Assembly: GCA_008508345.1 (NCBI GenBank)
Contig: QNGE01003758.1
Span: 1 to 64,000 of the forward strand
Direction: 5' to 3'
Source: Paragonimus westermani
Lineage: Eukaryota; Platyhelminthes; Trematoda; Plagiorchiida; Troglotrematidae
Length of the DNA stretch: 64,000 nucleotides
Made by a program: the position numbers and the translations under genes. Positions within the stretch are counted from its first letter, which is position 1. Each line of letters begins with the position of its first letter. The notes beneath the pieces were generated by a model. It was not told the DNA's origin, did not search any database, and saw only the letters and a list, made by a program, of their open reading frames with translations. Of this stretch, positions 12,493 to 24,489 are shown piece by piece.

Positions 12493-13246
12493 GCCTCAAA
12501 GTGCGTGTACACCAACTGTCTGAGCCTTCTGAACAAACTACCAGAAATCAGACAGCTGGTCCACGACACTAGCCCTCATATTCTTGCAGTAACAGATACC
12601 TGGCTTTCCTAGGATATCAGTGATAATGAACTGCATGTCCCTGGTTACTCTTTATACCGGACGGACTTCTCCCGTGGACGCATGGGAGACTGCGCCGTTT
12701 TCCTAAGCCAGAAGCTCCCAGTGCCAGCTGTCGTAGGGGAATTTACGTTCCCACAGAAATGCGACACGCTCTGGATCAAACTCCAACTTCGCAAACGTGA
12801 CACGCTTCTTGCCGGTGTTATGTACCGTTCGCTGTCATGCAGTGCATCCGACGACGAAGCCATCCTTGCTACCTTAGACAGACTCAGGTCTGCCCAGCGT
12901 TTCTCCCATCTTCTTATTATGGGTGATTTCAACGCACCCAAACTCAACTGTACGGCGGTTTCTCGTGAGGACTGTGGCTGAGGGTTCTCGAATCCCTTGG
13001 CAATGTTGATCCATGAGAAAGCTTGGACACGGCATATCGATCTATCTACAAGGCACCGTCCAGGACAGACACTCTCCTTGCTCGATATGGTCATTACGAA
13101 CGAGGCTCACCTGGTAGATAGGGTGGTCATCAAACCGCCGCTAGGGCACAGTGACCACATGCTACTGAACTTTGACTTTATCTGTCACTGGCTCCAAAAC
13201 GCTGTTACAAAGACTTCATTCCGAAACGTCCAGAAAACAGACTGTT
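12493..13246 (+). pseudogene. CR1 ORF2 endonuclease domain (broken)
   Basis: This is the AP-endonuclease-like domain that nicks target DNA to prime reverse transcription. It begins with YTNCLSLLNKLPEI, the N-terminal strand of such domains. A stop (TAG, 12610) follows TDTWLS, and the same frame continues through GRMGDCAVFL and LLIMGDFNAP, the catalytic GDFN motif. A second stop lies at 12979. After a frameshift the last motif LGHSDHMLL appears (the conserved SDH at the end of the domain). All diagnostic motifs are visible, but two stops and at least one frameshift make it inactive. Confidence 0.75.
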
Positions 13247-13573
13247 AAGCACTGAGGACGTTCCTAAGCACACTCAGCCTCACATCCGACTCAGTGAACT
13301 TGAACTTCCATTCCTTTAAAGCTGCGATTCACGAAGCCGATGAGGCATTTGTTCTTCGAAAACTATGGAAGTTCTCCTCTCGTGCACCGCTTCCGCGGAA
13401 CATACGATGACTTCTTGAAGTACGTTCTCATCTATCCTCTAAACAGAAGCTAACGGATAGGCCAGAGAATCTAGAGGCCTTTCGCTCCGTACGAAACAGG
13501 TGCAAGCGGAAAATCCGGCAACACACCCAACAAGTACAGTCAAAAATCCTACAGGTAGCTCACGAGAATAAGA

Positions 13574-15278
13574 ATGTTCTCTTCAAGTATATACAACACC
13601 AGGGAAAATCTAAGCCATCAGCGCTTTCTCTTAGGCTTCCTGACTGGGAAACCTCCTCTAACCTCCAAGTGGTTGCTGAGGTGTTCAGAGAATACTACTC
13701 ATCAGTCTACAATGTGGATCTGCCAAACTGGCATCCAATTCTCCCGCGGAGACACTTCCAACACCCCATCCTGACAGCTGACTTTTCTGTGTCCGACGTT
13801 CGGGACCTCTTGCTTAGGATCAAACCTTACAGTGCCATGGGACCAGACAAGATCCATCCCCGGATCCTCAAACGAGCGGCCGTCGGTTTGGTGGTGCCTC
13901 TCTTCGATCTGTTTGAACATACACCTTGGACAGGCACTCTTCCGGAGACGTGGAAAGAGACCATGTCCCACCTCTATTTAAAACAGGCGATCGTCACTCT
14001 CCTGCTAGTTATCGGCCGACCAGCCTCATCAGCATCCCATGCAAGATAATGGGGCAACTATTAAAGCGCACTATCTTTAAGCATGTCTTCTCGAATAAAC
14101 CTTTCTCTTCGACCCAGCATGGCTTTCTTCCCGATCGGTCATGCATAACTAATATGTTAATCTTCATGGATAGCCTAACAGAGGCCAAAGACAATGGTCA
14201 TATCTCGGATGCTATCTTCTTCGACTATGCCAAAGCCTTCGACCGTGTCCCACACGGTCCTCTGCTGCATAAACTAGAAGCCTATGGGATCCAAGGAGAA
14301 GTTCTCCGCTGGATAATCTCCTTTCTTGGTAACAGGACTTTCAGAGTAAAAACCGGTTCAGGCTTTTCGTCTCCATCCCCAGTCTCTGTGGGAGTCCGTC
14401 AAGGATCGGAACTTGGTCCAATGTTGTTTCTTATTTACATCAATGATCTCCCCGAGTTGATCTCTAGCAACGTCCTCCTTTATGCCGACGACTTAAAAAT
14501 ATGGAACGCCTGTGACCCCAATGCATTGCAGATTGACCTTGATCGTATTAAGTGCCGGTCAGATAATTAGAGTCTCCCTCTAAACGACAGTAAGTGTGTG
14601 CACATGTCACTCGGAGGAGACTCCGGGAACCTATTCGTGATACATGGTGCACAAAGTGTAGTAGATATCACGAAAGTAGACCTCAAAAAAGACCTAGGGA
14701 TCTGGCTATCGTCTGGTTTGTCCTTCTCTTATCATCACCAGCTGGCCGCCAAAACGGGTCTCATGACTCTCAGGTGGATCAAACGAACCTTCCCCCGGAT
14801 TGACAAGCGCGCCCATCACACGCTTTACAGAGTCTGCATAAGACCGTTGCTCGAGTATGCCAATCAAGTCGTCTACACCGGTTTGAAGAAGGACATACTC
14901 ACCATTGAACGTGTCCAGCGAGTAGCCACCAAAATGGTCACTGGCTTACGGCATTTATCCTACGAGTCTCGTCTTGAAATTCTCGATCTTTATCCACTTG
15001 AGTTTCGTAGACTCCGCGGCGACTTAATTCTCACACACTTTCTCTTTAGGACAGGACTCGTGCAACAATTCTTCACCCTAGTAAGTGATAACAGTCGAAG
15101 AGTTCACGACAAGAAGCTCTATAAGCTCCGACCTCGGGCCTTCCTAAGACAACAGTTCTTCTCTTATAGGTTTGTCAACTACTGGAACGATCTACCACTG
15201 GAGGTTGTTAGCTGCTCTTCTAAAGACCGTCTCAAAGTGTTATCAGATTCTCACCTACTTGATAAACCGTTAAAATAA
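13574..15278 (+). pseudogene. CR1 ORF2 reverse transcriptase, nearly intact
   Basis: The RT block starts in one frame (MGPDKIHPRIL near 13.84 kb) and shifts near 13.97 kb. From about 13.98 to 15278 it is one continuous frame (frame of 13926) with a single stop, TAG at 14568-14570. Motifs in order are RPTSLISIPCKIM, FFDYAKAFDRVPH (catalytic Asp), GVRQGSELGPMLF and LLYADDLKIW (the catalytic YADD is intact). After the stop come LPLNDSKC (the motif after the palm) and a long C-terminal region ending near LDKPLK. The TAG falls where relatives usually have Trp (RWSD-W-SLPLN), so it looks like TGG to TAG. The other CR1 copy in this window has the same TAG. The product, if any, would act at target-primed reverse transcription. 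Confidence 0.8.
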
Positions 15279-15470
15279 TAATTTATTCTGTTTGGCAAGA
15301 TTATTATTTTACTCTGTTCTTGGTACTTTCTGTAACCCCCAAGAGCGGTGCCACACCCCGTTTTCAATGACTGCCTTTCAAGTCAAGAGGAAACCGCCGG
15401 ACATCGGAACGAACAAACTGACCAGATCCGGCTAGATTGGGTCCACAGCCTCGAACTCATGTACACATCG

Positions 15471-18400
15471 CTGAAATCGCTGAAAAGATTCAAGAACAAT
15501 ATCGGAGGCTGGCAACAAGTGACCGGGAAACGGTGAGTTTTGGCTGAATCGATGTTGCCTCCAGCTAGATGAATGCGTAGCGTGGACTGTCCTAGTGGGA
15601 GATTTTCGTCCATTATCCATCAATGCACACGCATAGTGGTTTACGTATGGGAGATTCACCGTGTGAGCGGCAACCTTTAAAAACTTCTCCTGCTAACTTG
15701 ACGCGGTCATCAGGCACTGCGTGCTACGTTCACTAGGGTTTCGACCTCTTCAGGTATAGCCGTGTTGGACAGACTGAGAGGGAGTAGTCAGACAGAGGGT
15801 CGCGCACATAGGATACAGTGTTGCACTACTGACCATGTAGCAGTACGCATGTAGAGGAGCTCCATCTCATGGGTGTGTATTCGATCTATTTTCATGGTTG
15901 TAGCGTCGCTTTATTCCATATATGGAACAAGGAAGTTAGAAAAGGTCTCTGCCAACGAAACAGCATCCCAATCGCCCAACGGCTGACCTTAATCAGTTGA
16001 AAACTTTCAGTGTTCCTCGAAAGCTTGATCCGACTTCTTGCACATCCATTGCGCGCGGCAGAGTTAGAAATCGGACACCCGTGTCATTTTCCCTCTCCTT
16101 GGGAACAACCAAATCTTTTACTATCAATTGGGTCGGATTGTTATGTCAATGGCTTCGAGTGGTACCTACGAGAAAACCCCGTATCCTGTTATTTTACTGG
16201 TCGGGATTTTGGGCCAGAAGCTCCTGGGAAACTTTCCACGTCAATCCAATTCCGCACCACGAACAACCGACGTTTTGGTAGACTGGTCCGCTCGTTTCAA
16301 TTTTCCTATTCTTAAGCTTAAACTGTTATCCATATAGGCAAAAACAGCCGACAAACACGGACAATTTTAAAATCTACAATTTCCAACAGATAGATCAAAA
16401 AGATACTTCAACAAGCAGTCCCTTCGAATCTGGAACTACAGGTCCGCTGTCACCGAAACACTCCTTTAATGATCTTACCGTTATCATTCACCCGAATTTG
16501 CCCATGGACAGCGCCGTAGATCAATGGTACCTGCACCGGGTCTCGAAGCGATGTGGCCGAGTCACGCAGCCAAGCTGCAGTAAGGATTGCAGTGATCTGT
16601 AAGACGGAGCAAAGCTTACTCGATCGGATTCCAGTGCATGGTCCGTTTAAAGTTGAGGTCCGGACGAAATTTGTCGATACAGATCGGAGATAAATAGCTT
16701 ACTTACCATATCTGCCAATGCTCCAATAAACGATAGCTTTGATTCCCTTGAGAACACCTCTTACAATACGCCTTCTGATCTTTTGAAACCGACAAAACGC
16801 TTGCTGTTATGAACCGGTGATCAATAATAGCGAGAAATGGTAGCGCACGAATATACGAATCACGAACACGTAGCACAGAGCTTAACGATATCCGGATACC
16901 CCAGAAGAACACAGAAGACAGTGACCTTTAGCCGAGAGTGTATTTGCTCTCAAACCATTGGTAATTCGACAGACCAGCGTTCGCGTATATATAGTTTTTG
17001 ACAGCCTAGGAAGACCCCACCGGACTTAGCCCATTAAAAGTGAAATGGACCAATCAGAGGCAGCCCATTGTGGCGCGAAAAAATGACGTTCAAATTCATA
17101 AATTAACATTCGAAGATATCTAAAAAATTAAACTATTCTTGAGAAAAATAGACTTTCCCCAACACTTCCATATCACTGTCCTTCTCGGCGATATGAAGAA
17201 TAGCCTGGTCGTCTCAATTCGGAGGATTAAAAACGTTCAGTGCCCAGGCGCGACGTATAGCCAATGGGAATCGACCGCTTCGACTGTGTACATCTAATGG
17301 ACTGATAACAGGCTGCGCATTTCATTACAAGCGAGGGAAATGCATCCCTTATATACCACCCTGCACACCCGAGTGTTGAACAAAAATCGACCACTCCAGT
17401 GGTGTCCACCATTTTGGAGTAAACATCTCCGCTCAGCACATGTCGTCGTTTACGCACGTTTCATTTTGCCCTTCGCACAGACATCGAGTCCACACATTAG
17501 AGTTAAAACAGAAATATAACGCACCTCCAGTAGTTTAGAAAAGTCGTTGGGCACACACTTCTCGCAAGAGACATTAAACGACACGAAAACCACAGATCAA
17601 TACATTGTGTAGAACTTACGTCTACAATCAAGAACTGGTAGCCGGTGAGACTAAGAACGTCCTCGAAAGCGTAAGCAACTAGTTGATCCGCTGTTTGAGA
17701 TCAACAGCTGGAGGTCCCAAGCGTCATTGCAAGTTACGACTGGGTTCGCCATTAGCCCCGCAGACTGTTTCGTTCGGGCCCGGCTTCCTGTCACCTGATT
17801 TATGAATGTAATGAGAAAGCTTTCGGGAATTGCCGAGAGCACCGATGTGTATCACCTTCACAGCGTCATGTGCCCACCCGTCCACACGATTTGCTCTTAG
17901 CAGAGTATGGCGCTTCACAAGTAGCCCTACGGACTAAACCATACTCATTATTAGATGGAACTCTCCGGAGAGCATCAACAGGCTCGAGGGATCGCATACA
18001 AACTAAGCTATTGCTACCTGAACAAAGATGAAGCGTCGCAGGAGTAAGTTGACGATGGAGATGGTCAAGTGGTGTTTGGAGTGTCGAAAATTACTTGCCA
18101 GAATGGGACCGTTATTCGTACAAAGCTGTGACACATGTTTGCCGCTGTTCATTTGACGAATGAGGTAAAAGTGCACAAAAATTGAACGTAGCCTTCAGCA
18201 GCAAACCTGCCTACTTCAACACCACATGTTTCAGCTAGATGTACAATGTGTTGGTGATAAAACATTTTATCTCGTTCAGACTACAGTGGCAACATAAGTC
18301 AAAATGATAAACGGTCTGTGAGGGCTGTATCTCAATGATATAACCTGTCATTCAAATCGGAAGTGCGAAGATAGTTGTTGAGTGATAGAAAGCGGCGCGT

Positions 18401-19047
18401 TCTCTGTGTATCAGCTTAAGGTCAATCCAAGAGTTTCTCGGTAAGTGGTTTGAACTATGGGATCACTGGAGTAGCACAGAATGTTCATGAACTGTGGACT
18501 GGACGGCGTAAGTTTGAGGAGCAGTACCGAGCCGTGTTTCAGCAAAACAACGCATCGATGACGAGGATAGTCAGAATACATACAAAAGCTGCCTAAGCCT
18601 GCATGTGTTCAAACCCTGAAGGTAAGAACAGGAAGTGACGCTCGGGAGTAGATAGATTTGTGTCGGCTGCGCGAAATCCACGTAGACGACTGGTGTCGCA
18701 GTTTGGTGACTATGAATTCACTGCCATTCGTTGAAAGACTCTCGGCAGAGATGCACCAGCCCACTTAATAAAAACATCATCATCTTCGTAGGAAACAATA
18801 CATCAGTGGTTCTCACGGATACCTAACTGCCACAACTATGAAGGAGAAGCAAACCCTAGCTGAGAAAAAAACAGAAGGGTAGGGTATCCAACAAGTAAAA
18901 ATAACCACGTCTACAATTTGGAAACAAACAAACGACCTACAGGTGAAAGTAAGGCGTGGTCAACATCAAAACTCCCTCATGGCTTTCACTGCCTCGCGTT
19001 AATAAGTGCGCGTACTTTATAGGCAAATTGTAACAGGCAATCCGGAT
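15471..19047. other. No recognisable gene
   Basis: Scattered ORFs of 60-101 codons (for example 15997-16315 plus; 17651-17918 minus) show no domain I know. A CCAAT-like CCAATCAGAGG lies near 17.05 kb but no linked gene could be built. Confidence 0.35.
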
Positions 19048-19544
19048 GTTCTGGCTTCGTTTGTCCGTTATACTCCTAAGCCCAGGAATTTCAACGGTAG
19101 TCGTGTTGAAAGATCTAACAGTAAAAAGCTTAAGCCAAATGCCGGTGAGACGTGTACACGACTTACCCAAATGAAAACCAAAATAGCGTCGAGGGCCAAA
19201 CAACAACATTCATGCCACTGAACCCGATTGACTACCATCTCACCGACACCCCCAGCCACCGACTGCGAGAGTCACAAAGTCAACAGTTTGGGAGANGTTC
19301 TGGCTTCGTTTGTCCGTTATACTCCTAAGCCCAGGAATTTCAACGGTAGTCGTGTTGAAAGATCTAACAGTAAAAAGCTTAAGCCAAATGCCGGTGAGAC
19401 GTGTACACGACTTACCCAAATGAAAACCAAAATAGCGTCGAGGGCCAAACAACAACATTCATGCCACTGAACCCGATTGACTACCATCTCACCGACACCC
19501 CCAGCCACCGACTGCGAGAGTCACAAAGTCAACAGTTTGGGAGA
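19048..19544 (+). repeat. Perfect 248-bp direct duplication around a single N
   Basis: Bases 19048-19295 and 19297-19544 are identical as far as I can compare, with one N at 19296. Sequence-identical repeats meeting exactly at an N suggest two overlapping contig ends that were joined without collapsing the overlap. The small ORFs inside are duplicated for the same reason. Confidence 0.9.
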
Positions 19545-20222
19545 CGGACCCGGTCAACAGTAGCCAACATCCTGGTGAACGATTTCATTTCCCTGTGCCA
19601 TGTCACCATCTATCCAGCTCGCAACTTACGCAAGTCGGCCGCAAATTTGGCAAAGAATACTCGCTGTGGCGAACTAGCTAGCATCCGTAGCACATGGCCT
19701 AGCCATCCAAGCCTGTGCAACCGTCAGGGTTGAACAAAAAGATTCCCGTGGTAATAACAACCAAATGTCCGCCTTTATTCTCTTCAGTGTTTACCTGTTA
19801 GTGCAAACTGACACGACCAATCGAAAACAGATATGGATAATCGGATACCTCAAGGCGGTCCACATTTTCTGCCCTGAGCCCTAAGCGGTTTCGCCGCTGT
19901 AAACTGACACATCCCTCACTTCCGCCTTGTACACGCAATCCTTAAGCCTCAGCGAGAGGCCTCTCTGTCGCCAGAGGCATTCTATATTAGCAAGTACAAT
20001 CATAACCTTAGATCCATGAGCTTCTATTTCGGTTCCTACTTCTCCACCGCTGCTGCTCCGATCCCCAATGCACAACCCGGTCGCCGACCTCCACAACTTC
20101 ATTACCTGACTTTGAAAATATGTAGTCAAGACGGTAGAAGCACCTTACTCATTGACGCTGCAAAGCTCATTTCGAACTGTTTGATAGAACGCGGAATCCT
20201 TGCAGGCATGACCGTCCCATGA
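19545..20222. other. Probable 5' flank of Penelope-like element 1; no clear coding
   Basis: A short ORF (20016-20222) leads up to the Penelope reading frame but does not show RT motifs. The RT palm expected upstream of the thumb region seen at 20223 is missing or too decayed to recognise. Confidence 0.3.
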
Positions 20223-20705
20223 GTGCTTCATGAGCATATCGCGAAGCAATACGGTTTCTGGCATTGTCTGTGCCGCTTGAGAATTGCCAAACAATACCCT
20301 ATTGCATACAAACGGGGTTTAGTTAAGACACTGTTTCAGAGAGCCAAACGTATTTGTACTCCGGACATTCTGAAGACAGAACTGGAGTTGTTGAGGCGAA
20401 CTTTACTAACAAATGGATACCCCGACAAATTCATTGATGCACATAATACGGTGAAGAAGAGCACTGAGCCTGTACTGACGGTTCAAAAGAAGGATGTTTG
20501 CCTATTCTTGCCATTCAAGGGTGATCATCTATCCAACGACATAAGGCACAAATTAAAATCTGCCCTAGCTCGAACGTATACGTCTGCGCAGTTGCGCTTA
20601 TTTCATACCACTAGTGGACCAGTTCTCCGAAAACGCAAAAGTAGTTTGTCAAACTGTTCTGTCTCCCATGTTGTGTACCAGTTCACTTGCAGTTGCGGTG
20701 ACGTT
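20223..20705 (+). pseudogene. PLE polyprotein fragment: RT thumb/linker and start of GIY-YIG endonuclease
   Basis: About 160 codons are open to the gap edge. Landmarks are YKRGLVKTLFQRAKRICT and LLTNGYPDKFI (the region after the PLE palm), LPFKGDH, then CSVSHVVYQFTCSCGDV, the cysteine-bearing entry to the GIY-YIG nuclease (normally followed by YIGRT). The RT catalytic motifs are absent from this copy. The ORF appears to run through the gap only because N was translated as X. Confidence 0.7.
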
Positions 20706-21264
20706 NNNNNNNNNNNNNNNNNNNNNNNNNNNNNNNNNNNNNNNNNNNNNNNNNNNNNNNNNNNNNNNNNNNNNNNNNNNNNNNNNNNNNNNNNNNNNNN
20801 NNNNNNNNNNNNNNNNNNNNNNNNNNNNNNNNNNNNNNNNNNNNNNNNNNNNNNNNNNNNNNNNNNNNNNNNNNNNNNNNNNNNNNNNNNNNNNNNNNNN
20901 NNNNNNNNNNNNNNNNNNNNNNNNNNNNNNNNNNNNNNNNNNNNNNNNNNNNNNNNNNNNNNNNNNNNNNNNNNNNNNNNNNNNNNNNNNNNNNNNNNNN
21001 NNNNNNNNNNNNNNNNNNNNNNNNNNNNNNNNNNNNNNNNNNNNNNNNNNNNNNNNNNNNNNNNNNNNNNNNNNNNNNNNNNNNNNNNNNNNNNNNNNNN
21101 NNNNNNNNNNNNNNNNNNNNNNNNNNNNNNNNNNNNNNNNNNNNNNNNNNNNNNNNNNNNNNNNNNNNNNNNNNNNNNNNNNNNNNNNNNNNNNNNNNNN
21201 NNNNNNNNNNNNNNNNNNNNNNNNNNNNNNNNNNNNNNNNNNNNNNNNNNNNNNNNNNNNNNNN
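20706..21264. other. Assembly gap (559 N)
   Basis: A run of N lies inside Penelope-like element 1. It probably hides the GIY-YIG domain and part of the 3' region. Confidence 0.99.
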
Positions 21265-21619
21265 CTTATTGATTATCCAACCCTCTAGTCGTTTGTTATA
21301 AAAAGCCCATCCATGCTATTGGAAATATCCTACGGATGAGTCAATACGAAATGCTTGCATCTACCAGTTTTCTCGTTCTAACTGCTTTGTAATAACCGAA
21401 ATAGCATGAGCTAGAGGCCCATTAGGCTATGCACATTACTTACTCGAACAAAAACAAAAATGGCGTCAATCACACAGCGATTCGTCCATCGATACATGGG
21501 TTTGAGGCAGCGGCTCAAGCATCCTGGATCCAGTCGGTTATCCTTGCTCAGTTTTAGCGGACGTCTGTTGATCTGAAAGGCGAGCATTGAAAACAGGGTG
21601 TGGCACCGCTCTTGGAGAT

Positions 21620-23078
21620 TTCAGTGAATACCAAGAACAACGTAAGACTACTCACATATTGCAATTTTGAATCAATGATAATCAAGCAAAGCTTTAAAAC
21701 GATACCTAAAAGCGCTGCTGACGACCTCAAAATTAAAGCCATTCCAGTGGTTAATAACCTTATAAGAAAAGAACTGCTGCCTAAGAAAGGTCCGAGGACG
21801 AAGCTTGAAAAGCTTCCTGTTATGTCCTCGCCGGCCATCACCATTCTCTGCGGTGGAGAACTGTTCTACAGGACCGACTCCAAAGAAAACGTGTGTGAGT
21901 AATGAATCATCGTGGGGTCTTCGGAATTCAGTGGGTACAGGTCAATAATTTCAAGTCGAGACTCGTAAGTAATATTACTAAGGTCCGCGACCACCTCAGT
22001 AGCGCTGGATAGGCTCAACAGCTAATTTTCTTTCTTCAAGCTGGTATACACCACCTGATTGGCACACTCGAGGAGCGGTCTTATATAAATCCCGTAAAGC
22101 GTTTGAAAGGCTTACTCGTCTATGCGGAGAAAAGCGCACCTAATCATCATAAGAGCGGCAAATCCCTCTTTTGCCGCCATCTCATCGTGATACGTGAAGG
22201 ACAAGTTAGACGAAGATCAGATGCACAGATCTTCCTTCAGATCGATTCCCATGATACTTACTATGCTAGATGCACTACTAATCATGAGGGCATGGCCAGA
22301 ATCTCCACCGAGTGACATGTTAGCACATTTATTGTCATTTAGTGAGAGACTCTAATCGTCCGACCAGCGCTTGATCGCGTCAAGATCAGTCTGTAGTGCA
22401 CTGGGATCAGTGGCATTCCAGATTACCAGGTCGTCTGCACATAAGAGGACGTTGCTGGAAATATTGTTCGGAAAGTAAATGAGGAATAACAAAGGACCTA
22501 GCACTGACCCTCCGGAGAAATCCCGCAAAAATGACAGAGGGAGACGAACGGTCTGATCCGGTCTTGACTATAAAACTTCTATTACCAAGAAAAGAGGCAT
22601 TCTGGCGAAGAACCTCTCCTTGAATAACATAGGCTTCCAGTTTGTGTTCCACGGGGCAGTGTGGGACACGGTAAAAAGCCTTGGCGAAATCAAAGAAGAG
22701 GGCATTTGAGAGGAGGTCATTGACTTTGACCTCCGTCAGACTATCCATGAAAATAGGCATGTTTGTTATGCGTGACCGATTAGGAAGTAAGCCACGCTGG
22801 GTGGAAGAGAAAAGATTATTTGATAAGAAGTGATTGAGTATGGCGCGCTTTAGTAGGCGCCCCATTATTTTGCAAGATATGCTAGTAAGGATGATTGGCC
22901 GACAGCTAGCCGGTGACTGCCGGTCACCCACGTTAAATATGGGTGTGACCGTCGCCTCTTCCCATGCGCTAGGGAGGATGCTGGTCTGGAGTGCTTGCTT
23001 GGACAGCTTATAAAGGGGCTCAGCCAGACTTACAGCTGCTTCCTTGATTATTCTGGGATGGATCATGTCAGGACCCAT
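21620..23078 (-). pseudogene. CR1 ORF2 reverse transcriptase, copy 2 (broken)
   Basis: An open stretch from 23078 carries MGPDMIHPRII, RPIILTSISCKIM, FFDFAKAFYRVPH (catalytic Asp kept; D to Y at the next usual acidic site) and NRSFIVKTG, then shifts frame. In another frame VLGPLLFLIY and LLCADDLVIW follow (Y to C before ADD). A TAG at 22352-22354 sits exactly where copy 1 has its TAG, after KRWSDD. Beyond it SLSLNDNKC continues in frame. Further downstream, pieces matching the C-terminal region of copy 1 can be traced to about 21620 through several stops. Confidence 0.75.
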
Positions 23079-23195
23079 TGCAAGTAGTACTCCCTGAATA
23101 ATTCGGCTACAACTAGGGTGTCAGATGATGTCTCCCCGTTGGACAGTCGTAAAGAAAGAGCAGGAGGTTTGTTCTTTCTTAGTCGTCGCATATGC

Positions 23196-24306
23196 TTAAA
23201 TGAGAAGTTTTGTTCCTGCGGGCTCTGAGGAGGATCTTCTCTTGTACGAGTTCGGTGTGTTCACCGATTGCCGCCTATACCTGTTTCGGAAAATGTGGAA
23301 CTCGCTTAGGTCCTTTGAGTTTCCTGTAGGCTTATGCTTCGCAAAAAAATGGGAACGGTTATCGAGAAGACGACATATCCTGTGTGAAAGAGGGGGCCGA
23401 TGAGGGAAACCGCACAGTTTCCGCGGTGTAAATAAGTCGTCTGCTTTCTGAATTGCGCTTTGCAACGTACGGTAGTCCAAGACCACAGTGTCTAGGTCAA
23501 GTGGAAGTGAACCTAGGTAGGTTCTCAGGCCGTTAAACTCTGCGTGATTAAAGTATCGAACTGTGAACCTTATTGCTGGTTGTGTTAACCAGTACCAGAT
23601 AAGATCAACGGCTAATAGAGAGTTGTCACTCTGTCCATGTGGCAGTTTGATGATCACCCTGTCTACCAGGTGGCTCCCAGTAGTGATAACTAAGTCAAGC
23701 AGAGAGGGAATGTAACAAAACGATGCCACGTCGTAGCGGTGGCCAGCTGTGACCACGCCTTCTGACGTATCGGCGTCGATAAGGAGGTCGAGGATCCGAT
23801 TTCTCAGTCCTGGTGAGAAACTGATGCCCAGTTTGTCTTGGATGCATTAAAGTCACGCATAATAAACAGTTGAGTAAAGCGTTGTAGGCCTAAGAATCTT
23901 TCCAGGCTGACCAGAAGGGTGTCGTCGTCGGAGACGACTGATCAAGGAGAACGATAAATAACCCCCACTTGGAGGCAGTTTTATCCACGCAGTGGTATTC
24001 GAATCCACAGAGCGCCACATTTATTAAAGGACTGGAAGTCACCGATAACTGTGGATGTCGGGAAACACTGATGAAGAAAAATCGCAGAACCCCCATTCTT
24101 CCTCGGGCAGAGTCAGCCCGGTAAACTGAATACACCGGGACACTCAGATCACTGTCGTTGATATCACCTGTAATCCAGGTCGCCGTGAAGGCGAAAGTGT
24201 GGGGTTGGGTTTCGTGAGTTGACTGTCTGATTTCCGGTAATTTATTGAACAGACTCAGAGAGTTCGTATACATGCGTCTGGAAGCTACTACCTCGATGGA
24301 CTTCAC
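23196..24306 (-). pseudogene. CR1 ORF2 endonuclease and linker, copy 2 (broken)
   Basis: MYTNSLSLFNKLPEIRQ near 24.27 kb is the start of the AP-endonuclease domain and aligns with copy 1. IMRDFNAS near 23.86 kb is the GDFN motif with Gly replaced by Arg. SLLDLVIT and HGQSDNSLL end the domain, with Asn in place of the catalytic His of SDH. The open stretch 23196-23756 continues into the linker before the RT. Loss of motif residues plus frame changes make it inactive. Confidence 0.7.
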
Positions 24307-24489
24307 GAGAAAATAGAAAGGATAATGTGAAGAAGAGCCTGGGAAAGAAGGCCTTGAATTGATGACGGTGGTAGGGTTGGACTCGGTCTGTTATTCCGAG
24401 TTGTTCTGATGACCCTTCTTTGAGGATGTGGGCGCGACATTACCGCCCGTGCGTATTTCAGTAAGGATACCGAGTGTTTGATTAGCATT

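Larger units (their letters stand above)
12490..15470 (+). mobile_element. CR1-like (jockey superfamily) non-LTR retrotransposon, copy 1
   Basis: The element has an AP-type endonuclease (12493-13246), a reverse transcriptase and C-terminal region (to 15278), then a 3' tail (15279-15470). The tail is homologous to that of the minus-strand copy at 21.48-21.62 kb and the fragment at 26.31-26.48 kb. ORF1 was not found upstream, so the copy is probably 5'-truncated or decayed there. No poly(A) is evident, which fits CR1-type elements. The 5' boundary is uncertain. Confidence 0.8.
20223..21400 (+). mobile_element. Penelope-like element 1, truncated and interrupted by a gap
   Basis: Coding sequence for the end of the RT and the start of the GIY-YIG nuclease (20223-20705) runs into a 559-bp gap. 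After the gap, 21265-21400 matches the 3' tail of the PLE at 26.7-29.4 kb (CTTATTGATTATCCAACCCT and onward). Both ends are therefore in plus orientation and belong to one element. The CR1 3' end begins directly downstream. Confidence 0.7.

Noticed and set aside
20223..21288. ORFs of 224-349 codons crossing 20706-21264, and similar ones crossing 34530-34801
   Set aside because: Most residues are translated N; only the parts outside the gaps are real.
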